A program made the translations under genes and the position numbers. From Catenulispora rubra (GTDB taxonomy: Bacteria; Actinomycetota; Actinomycetes; Streptomycetales; Catenulisporaceae): DNA of 64,000 nucleotides. This document shows positions 23,041 through 31,021 of this stretch, in pieces; the stretch's first letter is position 1, and every line of letters starts with the position of its first letter. The stretch covers positions 1-64,000 of the forward strand of contig NZ_JAACYW010000007.1 of the NCBI RefSeq assembly GCF_015356825.1, given 5' to 3'. The notes beneath the pieces were generated by a model that did not search any database, was not told the DNA's origin, and saw only the letters and a program-made list of their open reading frames with translations.

Positions 23041-24240
23041 CTACTTCTTGGGGATCCGGATCACCACGGTGGTACCCGCTCCGGGCCCGGATTCGATCGC
23101 CAAGCCGTAGGCGGTCCCGTAGACCGCGCGCAGCCGCTCGTGGACGTTGGACAGGCCGACCGAGGTGCGCGTGCCCGGCTCGGCCGGCGCGAGGGCTTCG
23201 CGCAGGACGTCCGGGGTGATGCCGACGCCGTCGTCCGCGACCGTGATGCGGTAGTGGTGGCGGGTCGGTTCGGCGGTGATGGTGACGTGGCCGGGACCGG
23301 GTTTGCCTTCCAGGCCGTGCCTTACCGCGTTCTCCACTATGGGTTGAACGCAGAGGAAGGGAACCTCTACAGGAAGCACCTCAGGGGCGATCCGCAGACT
23401 CACCTGGAGGCGTTCGCCGAAGCGGGCCCGTTCCAGCAGCAGGTAGCGGTCCACACAGCGCAGTTCCTCGGCGAGCGTCGTGAACTCGCCGTGGGCGCGG
23501 AACGAGTAGCGGGTGAAGTCCGCGAACTCCAGGAGGAGTTCTCTGGCGCGCGCTGGGTCCGTGCGCGTGAAGGAGGCGATGGCGGTCAGGGAGTTGTAGA
23601 TGAAGTGCGGAGAGATCTGCGCACGCAACGCTCTGAGTTCGGTCTCCATCAGGCGGGTTCGCGACCGGTCGAGTTCGGCCAGCTCGATCTGCGTGGCGAC
23701 CCAGTACGCGACCTCGCCGACGGCCCGTACCAGGGCCACGGAGGTGTTGGAGCTGTAGACGGACAGCGTCCCGATCGCAGTGCTGCTGCCGTCCCGGATC
23801 CCCCCGATGCTGCTCGGCGGGATGATCGGGGCGACGACCGCATGGCGGATCACGCAGGAGTCGCTGCCGCAGTGCACTTCCTCAGGGCCGAGTACACGGA
23901 CGGTCCCGGACTTGAGGGCTTCTGTGGAGAGCTCATAGGAGTCCTGAGAATGCCGGTGCTGGCCGGCGCCGTCCCACGTGAGGGTGCGCTCGGTGTCGTT
24001 GAACGCCAGCGCCGCTGTGCCGAGGAGCGGCCGCAGATGCCGCGCGGCGCGGCGGGTGGAGTCCGGAGTCAGGCCGACGCGCAGGGGTGGGCCCGCCAGC
24101 GCGACAGCGTGCATGGCTGCGTAGGCGGCGCGCTCGGCGGACGTCCCGGCCAGACGGTGCCGCTGGACGGCACGGGACACCGCGACCGCCGGGGCGACGA
24201 GCGCGGCCACGATGCCGACGGTGGCGGGGTTGGATGCCAC
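23041..24240 (-). CDS. LytS/YehU-type sensor histidine kinase
   Basis: 399 residues. One N-terminal membrane segment (VGIVAALVAPAVAV), a GAF-like sensor region (about 70-215) containing SCVIRHAVVAPIIPP, then a His_kinase (LytS) domain with RALRAQISPHFIYNSLTAIASF (phospho-His in the H box), and a HATPase with VQPIVENAVRHG, DDGVGI and GLSNVHERL. Only one membrane helix is evident, unlike the multi-TM 5TM-LytS sensors, so sensing is probably cytoplasmic or membrane-proximal. GTG start at 24240. Forms an operon with the LytTR regulator. Confidence 0.9.
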   Translation of the reverse strand: MASNPATVGIVAALVAPAVAVSRAVQRHRLAGTSAERAAYAAMHAVALAGPPLRVGLTPDSTRRAARHLRPLLGTAALAFNDTERTLTWDGAGQHRHSQDSYELSTEALKSGTVRVLGPEEVHCGSDSCVIRHAVVAPIIPPSSIGGIRDGSSTAIGTLSVYSSNTSVALVRAVGEVAYWVATQIELAELDRSRTRLMETELRALRAQISPHFIYNSLTAIASFTRTDPARARELLLEFADFTRYSFRAHGEFTTLAEELRCVDRYLLLERARFGERLQVSLRIAPEVLPVEVPFLCVQPIVENAVRHGLEGKPGPGHVTITAEPTRHHYRITVADDGVGITPDVLREALAPAEPGTRTSVGLSNVHERLRAVYGTAYGLAIESGPGAGTTVVIRIPKK

Positions 24241-24418
24241 ATGTCCCAGTCTGATGCGGTCAGGGTACGAAGTCGAGGGTGTCGGTGGCCTGATGTCGGC
24301 GCCGGGGGTGGTGATCGAGGCGATAGAGGCGGTCGAGGGCGGTCGAGGCGGGTGGTCGGCCCCTGGATCCGTTGAGAGACCGGTCCGGAGCGTGCCGGTC
24401 GTGCCCGGGCCGAGCCCC

Positions 24419-24451
24419 GGGTCACACCCGGGTCACATCCGGGTCGCGCAC
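24419..24451 (+). promoter_or_regulatory. Three 11-bp direct repeats before a possible leaderless TetR promoter
   Basis: GGGTCACACCC, GGGTCACATCC and GGGTCGCGCAC follow in phase (11-bp period, one helical turn). They lie just before a TATTTT -10-like box (24467-24472), which is 6 bp from the GTG at 24479. They could be sites for an activator or for the TetR protein itself. Confidence 0.45.
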
Positions 24452-24478
24452 TCCGAACGGTCGTGCTATTTTCGTCTC

Positions 24479-25060
24479 GTGAGCAAGGGCGAGGAGACCC
24501 GCAGGCAGGTACTGGAAGCGGCCGTCGAGGTCGCGGCCATCAGCGGGCTGGCCTCGCTCACCATCGGCTCGCTCGCCGAGCGGACCGGGATGTCCAAGAG
24601 CGGCCTGTTCGCGCACTTCAAGTCCAAGGAGACGCTCCAGATCCAGGTCCTGGAGTTCGCCAGCGAGGCGTTCGTCCAGGACGTCGTCCGGCCGGCCGTG
24701 TCCGCTCCGCGCGGCGAGAAGCGGATCATGACGCTCTTCGAAAGCTGGCTGGCGGTGTCGCGCGACGGGGCCGCGGAGTGTCTGTTCGTCTCCGCGGCTT
24801 GGGAGTACGACGACCAGCCGGGTCCGGTGCGGGACCGCCTGGTCCGCATGCACCTGGACTTCAGCGACTCGGTGGCGCAGATGTTCCGGACCGGGATCGC
24901 CGAGGGCTTCTTCGCCGCCGACGCCGATCCGGAGCAGTTCGCCCACGACCTGCACGGGATCATGCTCATCTTCTTCCAGGCGCACCGGCTGCTCGGTGAC
25001 GCCAGGGCCGAGGAGCGGGCCCGCCGTGCGTTCTCCCGATTGATCGAATCCAACCGCTAG
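24479..25060 (+). CDS. TetR/AcrR-family transcriptional regulator
   Basis: 193 residues. The N-terminal TetR helix-turn-helix reads TRRQVLEAAVEVAAISGLASLTIGSLAERTGMSKSGLFAHFKSKETLQ. The C-terminal ligand/dimer domain (TetR_C, AWEYDDQPGPVRDRLVRMHLDF) is of the type seen with alpha/beta hydrolases. GTG at 24479 lies directly after a -10-like TATTTT, so translation may be leaderless. The alpha/beta hydrolase starting 14 bp downstream is likely co-transcribed and the probable target. Confidence 0.88.
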   Translation: MSKGEETRRQVLEAAVEVAAISGLASLTIGSLAERTGMSKSGLFAHFKSKETLQIQVLEFASEAFVQDVVRPAVSAPRGEKRIMTLFESWLAVSRDGAAECLFVSAAWEYDDQPGPVRDRLVRMHLDFSDSVAQMFRTGIAEGFFAADADPEQFAHDLHGIMLIFFQAHRLLGDARAEERARRAFSRLIESNR

Positions 25061-25074
25061 AGGGGGTCATCCAT

Positions 25075-26001
25075 ATGACCGCGTCATCGTCGTCGCGTAA
25101 AAAAAGCACGACCGTTCGTGCTAAAAAGGGGCTGGGGGTCGGTGCTGTGCGGACCGCGTTCGGGGTACTGGAGGTCGTCGCGCCGGGACCCGGCGCGCGC
25201 TGGGCCGAACGCATCTGGCTGACCGTGCCCAAACGGCCCTGGCGGCCGAAGACACCGATCGCGGTGTCCGCCGGCGAGCCGTTCACGATGACCGTGCGGC
25301 GCAGCACTGTGCACGGCACCGTGTGGGGCACGGAAGGGCCGGTCGTCTATCTCGTCCACGGCTGGGGCGGCGTGGCCGAACAGCTCGACGCCTTCGTGGA
25401 GCCGCTGCTGGCCGCCGGGTGCCGGGTCGTGTCCTTCGACGCGCCCGGCCACGGCAGGTCTACGCAGAGCTTCGCAGGACCTGGGCGCGCCACGCTTCCC
25501 GAGTTCTCAGAGAGCTTGTCCACAGCTGTGGATCGTTTTGGAGAAGCGCATGCGGTGATCGCGCACTCCTTCGGTGCTGCCGCAGTCGTCCTGTCGGCTC
25601 TCGACGGCCTCTCTATAGGGAGGCTCGCTGTAGTGGCGCCGATGAGCGACCCGATCGGGTTCTCCTATGAGTTCGCCAAGATGCTCGGCTTCAGAGAACG
25701 GATACGCAGGGGCTTCCTCAGGGTTCTGGAGAAGCGCGTGGGGACGTCCATGGACAGGTTCGACATCCCGCAACGGATGCGTTCTGAGGACCTGAGCGGT
25801 CTGCCGCCACTGCTGATCGTCCACGATCTCGGCGACCGCGAGGTCCCGGTGGCCAACGGCGACCGGCTGGCGCGGCTGTGGCCCGGAGCGGAACTCGACA
25901 CCTGGACCAGCCTCGGCCATTTCCGGATCCTGACGGACCCGGACGTCGTGCGGAAGGTGACGGCGTTCAGCTCTGTGCCGCGAACGCTTCCGGTCCCATG
26001 A
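25075..26001 (+). CDS. Alpha/beta hydrolase
   Basis: 308 residues. A Lys-rich N-terminal head leads into a hydrolase fold with oxyanion motif YLVHGWGG, VVSFDAPGHGRST, nucleophile elbow AHSFGAAA (Ser flanked by H and F, as in G-x-S-x-G variants), acid region LLIVHDLGDREVP and catalytic His in LGHFRIL. The substrate is unknown. Start ATG 25075, close behind the TetR gene in what looks like a two-gene unit. Its last 35 bp overlap the convergent CooC-like gene. Confidence 0.85.
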   Translation: MTASSSSRKKSTTVRAKKGLGVGAVRTAFGVLEVVAPGPGARWAERIWLTVPKRPWRPKTPIAVSAGEPFTMTVRRSTVHGTVWGTEGPVVYLVHGWGGVAEQLDAFVEPLLAAGCRVVSFDAPGHGRSTQSFAGPGRATLPEFSESLSTAVDRFGEAHAVIAHSFGAAAVVLSALDGLSIGRLAVVAPMSDPIGFSYEFAKMLGFRERIRRGFLRVLEKRVGTSMDRFDIPQRMRSEDLSGLPPLLIVHDLGDREVPVANGDRLARLWPGAELDTWTSLGHFRILTDPDVVRKVTAFSSVPRTLPVP

Positions 26002-26944
26002 CGAAGTCCGGGTCTACCTGGGCGCCGAGGTCCACGCCGGTCGCGCGGTCGCCCCAGGCCTGAGCGTTCTTCAGATGGAAGTGGACCGCCTGCCGGGTGA
26101 ACTTGGCCCAGTCCTGCGACACGGCGTCCACTTCCAGCTGGAGGCGTGCCAGGGCGGTGCGGTTGGCCGGCTCGAGCGTGTCGAAGCCCTTGTCCCGGCC
26201 CTGCTCCTGCGCGCGGACGTAGTGCGAGGCGCCGAGGCAGGCCACGAGGTCGGCTCCGGTGTTCTCGCGCAGGTAGGCGACGTCGTCGGGGCCGGTGACC
26301 TTGTTGCCGACGACGCGGATGGCGACGTCGTACTCCTTCGCGTACTCGCGGTACTGCTGGTAGACGGACACCGACTTGCGGGTCGGCTCCACCACCAGGC
26401 AGGTCAGGTCGAAGCGGGTGAACAGGCCGGAGGCGAAGGCGTCCGCCCCCGCGGTCATGTCCATCACCAGGTACTCGTCGGGCCCGTCGACCAGGTGGTT
26501 CAGGTAGAGCTCGGCCGCGCCGATCTTGGAGTGGTAGCAGGAGACGCCGAGGTCCTTGTCCTCGAAGCCGCCGGTCACCATCAGCCGGACGTTCTCCAGC
26601 TCGCCGGTCAGCCGCGCCGCACACAGGCTGTGGACGGCGTTCTCCTCTTCCAGCCGCACGAGGCGTGACCCGCGCCCCGGCGGCGTGGTCTTCACCATGG
26701 CCTCGGTGCCGGCGATCCGCGGGTTGTCGCCGCGCAGGTAGTCCTTGATCTCCGCCAGGTGCGCGGACATCGGGGTGAGCGCGGCGGCTTGGTCCTCCGG
26801 AAGGCCGAGTGCCACCCCGAGGTGCTGGTTGATGTCGGCGTCCACGGCGACCACCGGGCGGCCGCCGGCGGCCAGGTGTCGGATCAGGAGGGCCGAGACC
26901 GTGGTCTTGCCGCTGCCGCCTTTGCCGACCAGGGCGATGCGCAT
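25967..26944 (-). CDS. CooC/MinD-family ATPase
   Basis: 325 residues. The deviant Walker A VGKGGSGKTTVSALL is at the very N-terminus (8-15), VVAVDADINQHLGVALG follows, then EYLVMDMTAGADAFASGLFTRFDLTCLVVEPT. CooC-type proteins are maturation ATPases for nickel enzymes, but this branch is widespread in actinobacteria without CO dehydrogenase, and no metalloenzyme gene is nearby. The ATG at 26944 is set by a perfect AAGGAGG 7 bp upstream; the 24-residue longer frame to 27016 has none. Precise function unknown. Confidence 0.82.
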   Translation of the reverse strand: MRIALVGKGGSGKTTVSALLIRHLAAGGRPVVAVDADINQHLGVALGLPEDQAAALTPMSAHLAEIKDYLRGDNPRIAGTEAMVKTTPPGRGSRLVRLEEENAVHSLCAARLTGELENVRLMVTGGFEDKDLGVSCYHSKIGAAELYLNHLVDGPDEYLVMDMTAGADAFASGLFTRFDLTCLVVEPTRKSVSVYQQYREYAKEYDVAIRVVGNKVTGPDDVAYLRENTGADLVACLGASHYVRAQEQGRDKGFDTLEPANRTALARLQLEVDAVSQDWAKFTRQAVHFHLKNAQAWGDRATGVDLGAQVDPDFVMGPEAFAAQS

Positions 26945-27132
26945 GCCGGGACCTCCTTGCGCCTGGGGTGGGAGCACGTCGCGGGCCTCCCGGGGGAGGT
27001 CCGCGGCTGATGACAACCATTTTCAATAAAACCGGTACGCGCCGAGTCTCGACGGCGCCGGCGCGGCGCGTCAACCATGCGTCCTCCGATCGGGTGGCGG
27101 CCCGCTACTCGGCGGTAGGTAAAGTCCGGGGC

Positions 27133-27915
27133 ATGGACACCCGCTCCCCGATCCGCCGCCTGGCCGCCGTCCCGAACGCCGCCGAGGCGGCGGAGACCGC
27201 CCGGGAGGCCGTGGACCGCGTGCGCCGGCACAAGGTGCTGCGCAGCCAGTCGGCCCGTGTCACCGCCGAATCGCAGCTGCGCGGCGCCCGGGCCTCGGCC
27301 GCCCTCGGCTCGCTGACCGAGCCCGGCACCGACTGGCCGCTGGAGGAGGTCCGCCGCCGCACCGACCTCGGCGACGAGGATGGCAGCGGCCTCCTGCGCG
27401 GCGCCCTGCGCATCTCCGGCGAACTGGGCACCCTGGCCCCGGTCTGGAAGCGCTCCCCGATCCAGGCCCTGTCGCGCATGCACCTGCTCGCCGCCGCCGG
27501 CCACCTCGACCAGGACAAGGTCGGCCGCCCCCGCGACCCCGAAGCGGCAGCCACGCTGAACACCCTGGCCAACGAACTCCGCGACCCGGCCACCGCCGAC
27601 GTGCCGGCCGTCGTGGTCGCCGCGGCGGTCCACGCCGAACTCCTGGTGCACGAACCCTTCGGCTGGGCCGACGGCCTCCTGGCCCGCGCAGCGTCCCGCC
27701 TGATCCTCGCCGACCGAGGCCTGGACCCCCAGTCCCTGGCCGTGGTCGAAGCCGGCCACGTGGACCTCGGCACCGAGACCTACCTGGCCGCCGCCCGCGC
27801 CTACGCGACCGGCACCGACGAGGCCCTGGCCACCTGGCTCGCGCAGTACGCGGAGGCGGTCGCGCTCGGCGCCCGCGAGTCGCTGGCGGTGTGCGAAGCG
27901 ATCATGCGCGGCTGA
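27133..27915 (+). CDS. Fic/DOC-like protein with degenerate active-site motif
   Basis: 260 residues, almost all helix. Near 175-200 the sequence AELLVHEPFGWADGLLARAASRL resembles the Fic core (H-x-F-x-D/E-G-N-G-R-x-x-R), but the GNGR block is replaced and an extra residue follows the His. AMP-transfer activity is therefore doubtful. The N-terminal helices (ARVTAESQLRGARASAALGS) look like a Fic_N-type arrangement. Such proteins are often mis-annotated as oxidoreductases. ATG 27133 is the first start near a promoter gap. It is divergent from the CooC-like gene. Confidence 0.6.
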   Translation: MDTRSPIRRLAAVPNAAEAAETAREAVDRVRRHKVLRSQSARVTAESQLRGARASAALGSLTEPGTDWPLEEVRRRTDLGDEDGSGLLRGALRISGELGTLAPVWKRSPIQALSRMHLLAAAGHLDQDKVGRPRDPEAAATLNTLANELRDPATADVPAVVVAAAVHAELLVHEPFGWADGLLARAASRLILADRGLDPQSLAVVEAGHVDLGTETYLAAARAYATGTDEALATWLAQYAEAVALGARESLAVCEAIMRG

Positions 27916-28075
27916 CTTCTCGCCCTGCGGCGCTGTTGGGGCCCCGCCCCAACCAATGGGGGCAAACCACCTTCGAAGAAAGGAGCGCCCGCCCAGGATC
28001 GGCGGCGGGTGCGGACAGGTCAAGGCCCGGCGGGCGGATCGCCGCCGAAATTGCGCCGATCGTGGGCGCGGCGGC

Positions 28076-28840
28076 TCAGCTCCGCGCCAGTGTCGTCCCG
28101 CCGTTCACGTCCAGCACCACGCCGGTCGTGAAGCCGTTGCCGGCCAGGAACTGCACCGCGTCGGCGATGTCCTGCGGTTGCCCGACGCGTCCCACCGGGG
28201 TGGCCGCCGCCTGCTGGGCCATGAAGCCGTCGCGCTGTTCGCCCAGCGGGTGCCACCAGGCGGTGTCGATCACGCCGGGGGAGACCGCGTTGACGCGGAC
28301 CGGGGCCAGTTCGGCGGCCAGGGGGCGGACTGCGGCGTCCAGGGCGCCGTTGGCCGCGGCCAGAGCGGTGGTGCCGGGGAACGCTGCGCGGGAGCTGCCG
28401 GCGCCTATGAATGTCACCGAGGCGTTCGGTGCCAGGTGCGGCAGGGATGCCTTCAGGATCCTGAGTTGGGCGAACACCTTGCCTTCGAAGCCTTCGCGCA
28501 GGGCCTCGTCGGCGAGGTCGGCGAGGGTGCCCAGGCCGACCATGCCGCCGCTGACCGCGAGGACGAGGTGGTCGATCTTCTTGTCCGCGGCTGCGAACAG
28601 GGCGTCCACGTCCTCCTGGCGGCGGGCGTCGGACTGGAAGACGCGGACCGGGTGGCCGATGCGCTCTGCGGCCGCGTCGAGACGTTCCTTGGTGCGGCCG
28701 GTGATCAGGACGTCGGCTCCGTCGGCGGCGAACGCGCCGGCGATCGCCTCGCCGATGCCGTGGCTGGCGCCGATGACGTACACGGTCTGGCCGGTGAACT
28801 TCCCCGGAGTGGCGTTGGTGGCGGCCGTGGTGGTGGACAT
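28076..28840 (-). CDS. SDR-family NAD(P)-dependent oxidoreductase
   Basis: 254 residues of classical short-chain dehydrogenase: YVIGASHGIGEAIAGAFAADGADVLITGR (TGxxxGxG cofactor loop), LVLAVSGG, FIGAGSSRAA, ALAAANGALDAAVRPLAAELAP and RVNAVSPGVIDT. The usual YxxxK catalytic pair is degraded (TTALAAANGAL), so Tyr and Lys are missing at the canonical site. ATG at 28840 has GGAGGGG 5 bp upstream. It is divergent from a TetR gene and controlled by two operators in the gap. Substrate unknown; catalysis may use other residues. Confidence 0.85.
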   Translation of the reverse strand: MSTTTAATNATPGKFTGQTVYVIGASHGIGEAIAGAFAADGADVLITGRTKERLDAAAERIGHPVRVFQSDARRQEDVDALFAAADKKIDHLVLAVSGGMVGLGTLADLADEALREGFEGKVFAQLRILKASLPHLAPNASVTFIGAGSSRAAFPGTTALAAANGALDAAVRPLAAELAPVRVNAVSPGVIDTAWWHPLGEQRDGFMAQQAAATPVGRVGQPQDIADAVQFLAGNGFTTGVVLDVNGGTTLARS

Positions 28841-28866
28841 GCGGGTCCCCTCCGTCGGGTGACTCT

Positions 28867-28891
28867 TTGTCGAAACGATCCGTCTCGACAA
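28867..28891. promoter_or_regulatory. TetR operator 1 in the SDR/TetR intergenic region
   Basis: An inverted repeat of 11-bp arms (TTGTCGAAACG and CGTCTCGACAA, 10 of 11 paired) around an ATC centre. The core GARACG-N3-CGTCTC is shared with operator 2, 28 bp away. Confidence 0.82.
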
Positions 28892-28894
28892 TTA

Positions 28895-28919
28895 TTGCCG
28901 AGACGACGCGTCTAGACAA
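28895..28919. promoter_or_regulatory. TetR operator 2 in the SDR/TetR intergenic region
   Basis: Second inverted repeat with arms TTGCCGAGACG and CGTCTAGACAA (9 of 11 paired), 28 bp centre-to-centre from operator 1. It lies about 20 bp before the tetR start, so it could mediate autoregulation. Confidence 0.78.
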
Positions 28920-28938
28920 ATCCGTTAGGCTGCCGGTC

Positions 28939-29523
28939 ATGGAGCGCCCGCACACCGGAAGACGCCGCAACGAAGCAGCCCGCGAGGCGATCATCGACGC
29001 CGCGATCGCCCTGCTTCAGGAGGTCGGCTACGAGGGCTTCACGATCGAGCGCCTGGCCCGGGACGCGGGGGTCGGCAAGCAGACGATCTACCGCTGGTGG
29101 CCGTCCAAGGCCGCGGTGATCGCCGAGGCGGTGGGCACGCGTGCGCAGCACACCATCCCGCTGCCCGACACCGGCACGCTGGCCGCCGACCTCAGGGAGT
29201 TCTTCCAGACCACCTTCCCGCAGTCCGAGGACCCCAAGGTCCTGAGCGAGCTGAAGAGCATGATGGTCGCCTCGATCGAGAACCCCGAGGCGGCGCGGCC
29301 CTTCCACGACTTCCTGGCCAGCCGCCGCGCGACCCTGCGGGTCCTGCTGGAGCGCGGCGCGGCGCGCGACGAGGTGGCCGCCGACGCAGATCTGGACTTC
29401 CTCACCGACCTGGCCTACGGCCTGCTCTGGTACCGCGGTCTGGTCGGCCACCGGCCGCTCGACGGCGAGGCGGCGCACAAACTCGCCGACGCACTTGTCG
29501 CGGCCGCTGCGAATTCGCAGTAA
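28939..29523 (+). CDS. TetR-family regulator, divergent from the SDR gene
   Basis: 194 residues: DNA-binding domain AAREAIIDAAIALLQEVGYEGFTIERLARDAGVGKQTIYRWWPSKAAVIAEA, followed by a TetR_C domain of the acuR/YezE type (DLREFFQTTFPQ... FHDFLASRRATLRVLLERGAARDEV). ATG at 28939. The divergent SDR gene and the tandem inverted repeats between them make this protein the probable repressor of both. An inducer cannot be inferred. Confidence 0.88.
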   Translation: MERPHTGRRRNEAAREAIIDAAIALLQEVGYEGFTIERLARDAGVGKQTIYRWWPSKAAVIAEAVGTRAQHTIPLPDTGTLAADLREFFQTTFPQSEDPKVLSELKSMMVASIENPEAARPFHDFLASRRATLRVLLERGAARDEVAADADLDFLTDLAYGLLWYRGLVGHRPLDGEAAHKLADALVAAAANSQ

Positions 29524-29975
29524 TCCCCGCGAAGGGGAGCGAAACGGAAAAGGTCAGCGGTGCCGCTGCGCAAGCGGCACCGCTGTTACGAATGACACCG
29601 AGAACGAGTTAACAAGCGTCTCTTGTCCGTAGTCGCCTTCCAGGTCCTCGCTGTACTCTCCGTCTGCCTGGCTGGCTGGCCCCTTAAGGGGTCGGTCTTT
29701 GCGTGGGTTCCCGATTCGGTGTCGAGGTCTAGCGGCCTTGTGCCAAACCATTCCTTCTCTTTGAGTTGGGAGGTCGCCGGGCCTTGCTTTCTTTCTACGA
29801 CCGATCAAGGTCGGTGCCAAGGGCTACTGGCCGGTTTTTACCCGTTGTCGACTGAATGGGGGAACAATGGCGCCTCACGTTGCACAGCGGTCTCAGACGT
29901 GCTCAGCAGCACCGCTCGGAGCCGCCCGTTCGCCTGGATCCGCCCCTTGTGCACGGCTCTCGCTAGGGTGAAGTC
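29524..29975. other. 452-bp intergenic region with a lower-GC island
   Basis: After the TetR gene comes a hairpin, then about 300 bp (29585-29880) of roughly 55-58% GC against about 70% elsewhere, with unusual words such as the palindrome CCCCTTAAGGGG (29680-29691). One minus-strand frame (29820-29554, 88 codons, Arg/Lys-rich) is open but has no recognised family. Beyond 29880 the composition returns to normal. It could be a relic of mobile DNA or an unrecognised RNA or leader. Confidence 0.5.
29556..29584. terminator. Hairpin terminator after the TetR gene
   Basis: AGCGGTGCCGCT pairs perfectly with AGCGGCACCGCT (12 bp) around a GCGCA loop, 33 bp after the tetR stop. Confidence 0.75.
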
Positions 29976-30974
29976 ATGCGCGCCATCACGATCGCCGAGC
30001 CGGGCGGACCGGAGCAGCTGGTGTGGACCGAGGTGCCGGATCCGGTCGTCGCGGCCGGCGAGGTGCTGATCCAGGTCACGGCGTCGGCGGTGAACCGCGC
30101 CGACATCATGCAGCGGATGGGCCACTACTCGCCCCCGCCGGGAGCCTCGCCCTATCCGGGGCTGGAGTGCTCCGGGCGGGTCGTCGAAGTCGGCGCCGGG
30201 GTCAGCGGGTTCGTGCCCGGGGACGAGGTGGTCGCGCTGCTGGCCGGTGGCGGATACGCCGAGCTGGTCGCGGTGCCCGCGGGGCAGGTCGCACCGCTGC
30301 CGAAGGGCATGAGCGCGATCGACGCCGGCGGGCTGATGGAGACCGTGTGCACCGTATGGTCGAACGTCTTCATGCTGGCCGGGCTCAGCGCCGGCCAGAC
30401 CCTGCTGGTCCACGGTGGATCGAGCGGCATCGGGACCACCGCGATCCAGCTCGCGCACGAGCTCGGCGCGACGGTGATCGTCACCGCCGGCAGCGCCGCG
30501 AAACTCCAGGCCTGCCGCGATCTCGGCGCCGACGTCGCGGTGAACTACCGCGACGAGGATTTCGTGGAGCGGGTACGGGAAGTCACCGAGGGCCGCGGCG
30601 TGGACGTGATCCTCGACAACATGGGCGCCGCCTACCTCAACCGCAACGTCGACGCGCTGGCGGTGAACGGCCGGCTGGTGATCATCGGGTTGCAGGGCGG
30701 CGTCAAGGGCGAGGTGAATCTGAACACGCTGCTGCGAAAGCGGGCCGACATCAGTGCAACCACTCTGCGTGCGCGGCCGTCTGAAGAGAAAGCGCAGATC
30801 GTCGCGGCGGCGCGGGACGCCGTCTGGCCGCTCATCGAACAGGGCCGCTTCCGGGTCGTCGTCGACCGGGTGCTGCCGATCGACCGGGCGGCCGAGGCAC
30901 AGCGGATCGTGGAGGACAGCGGGCACGTGGGCAAGGTCCTGCTGGACGTCGCGGCGGCGGGAAGCGCCGGCTAG
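29976..30974 (+). CDS. NAD(P)H quinone oxidoreductase, PIG3/zinc-free MDR family
   Basis: 332 residues. An N-terminal GroES-like domain (AITIAEPGGPEQLVWTEVPDP... VNRADIMQRMGHYSPPPGASPYPGLECSG) leads to a Rossmann domain with LLVHGGSSGIGTTAIQLAHELGATVIVTAGS. The Cys/His zinc ligands of alcohol dehydrogenases are absent, and NRADIMQRMG is characteristic of the TP53I3 (PIG3)-like quinone reductases. Likely one- or two-electron reduction of quinones or enals with NADPH. Start ATG 29976; the -10-like CTAGGGT lies just before. It is followed by bpa in the same direction. Confidence 0.88.
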   Translation: MRAITIAEPGGPEQLVWTEVPDPVVAAGEVLIQVTASAVNRADIMQRMGHYSPPPGASPYPGLECSGRVVEVGAGVSGFVPGDEVVALLAGGGYAELVAVPAGQVAPLPKGMSAIDAGGLMETVCTVWSNVFMLAGLSAGQTLLVHGGSSGIGTTAIQLAHELGATVIVTAGSAAKLQACRDLGADVAVNYRDEDFVERVREVTEGRGVDVILDNMGAAYLNRNVDALAVNGRLVIIGLQGGVKGEVNLNTLLRKRADISATTLRARPSEEKAQIVAAARDAVWPLIEQGRFRVVVDRVLPIDRAAEAQRIVEDSGHVGKVLLDVAAAGSAG

Positions 30975-31021
30975 CCGGGAATGCCCGTGCGGAAACAGCA
31001 TTTGAATCTAGGGACGGATAC

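Noticed and set aside
25516-25524. TTGTCCACA inside the alpha/beta hydrolase gene
   Set aside because: A single perfect DnaA box within a coding sequence, with no cluster, is expected by chance or weak; not interpreted as an origin element.
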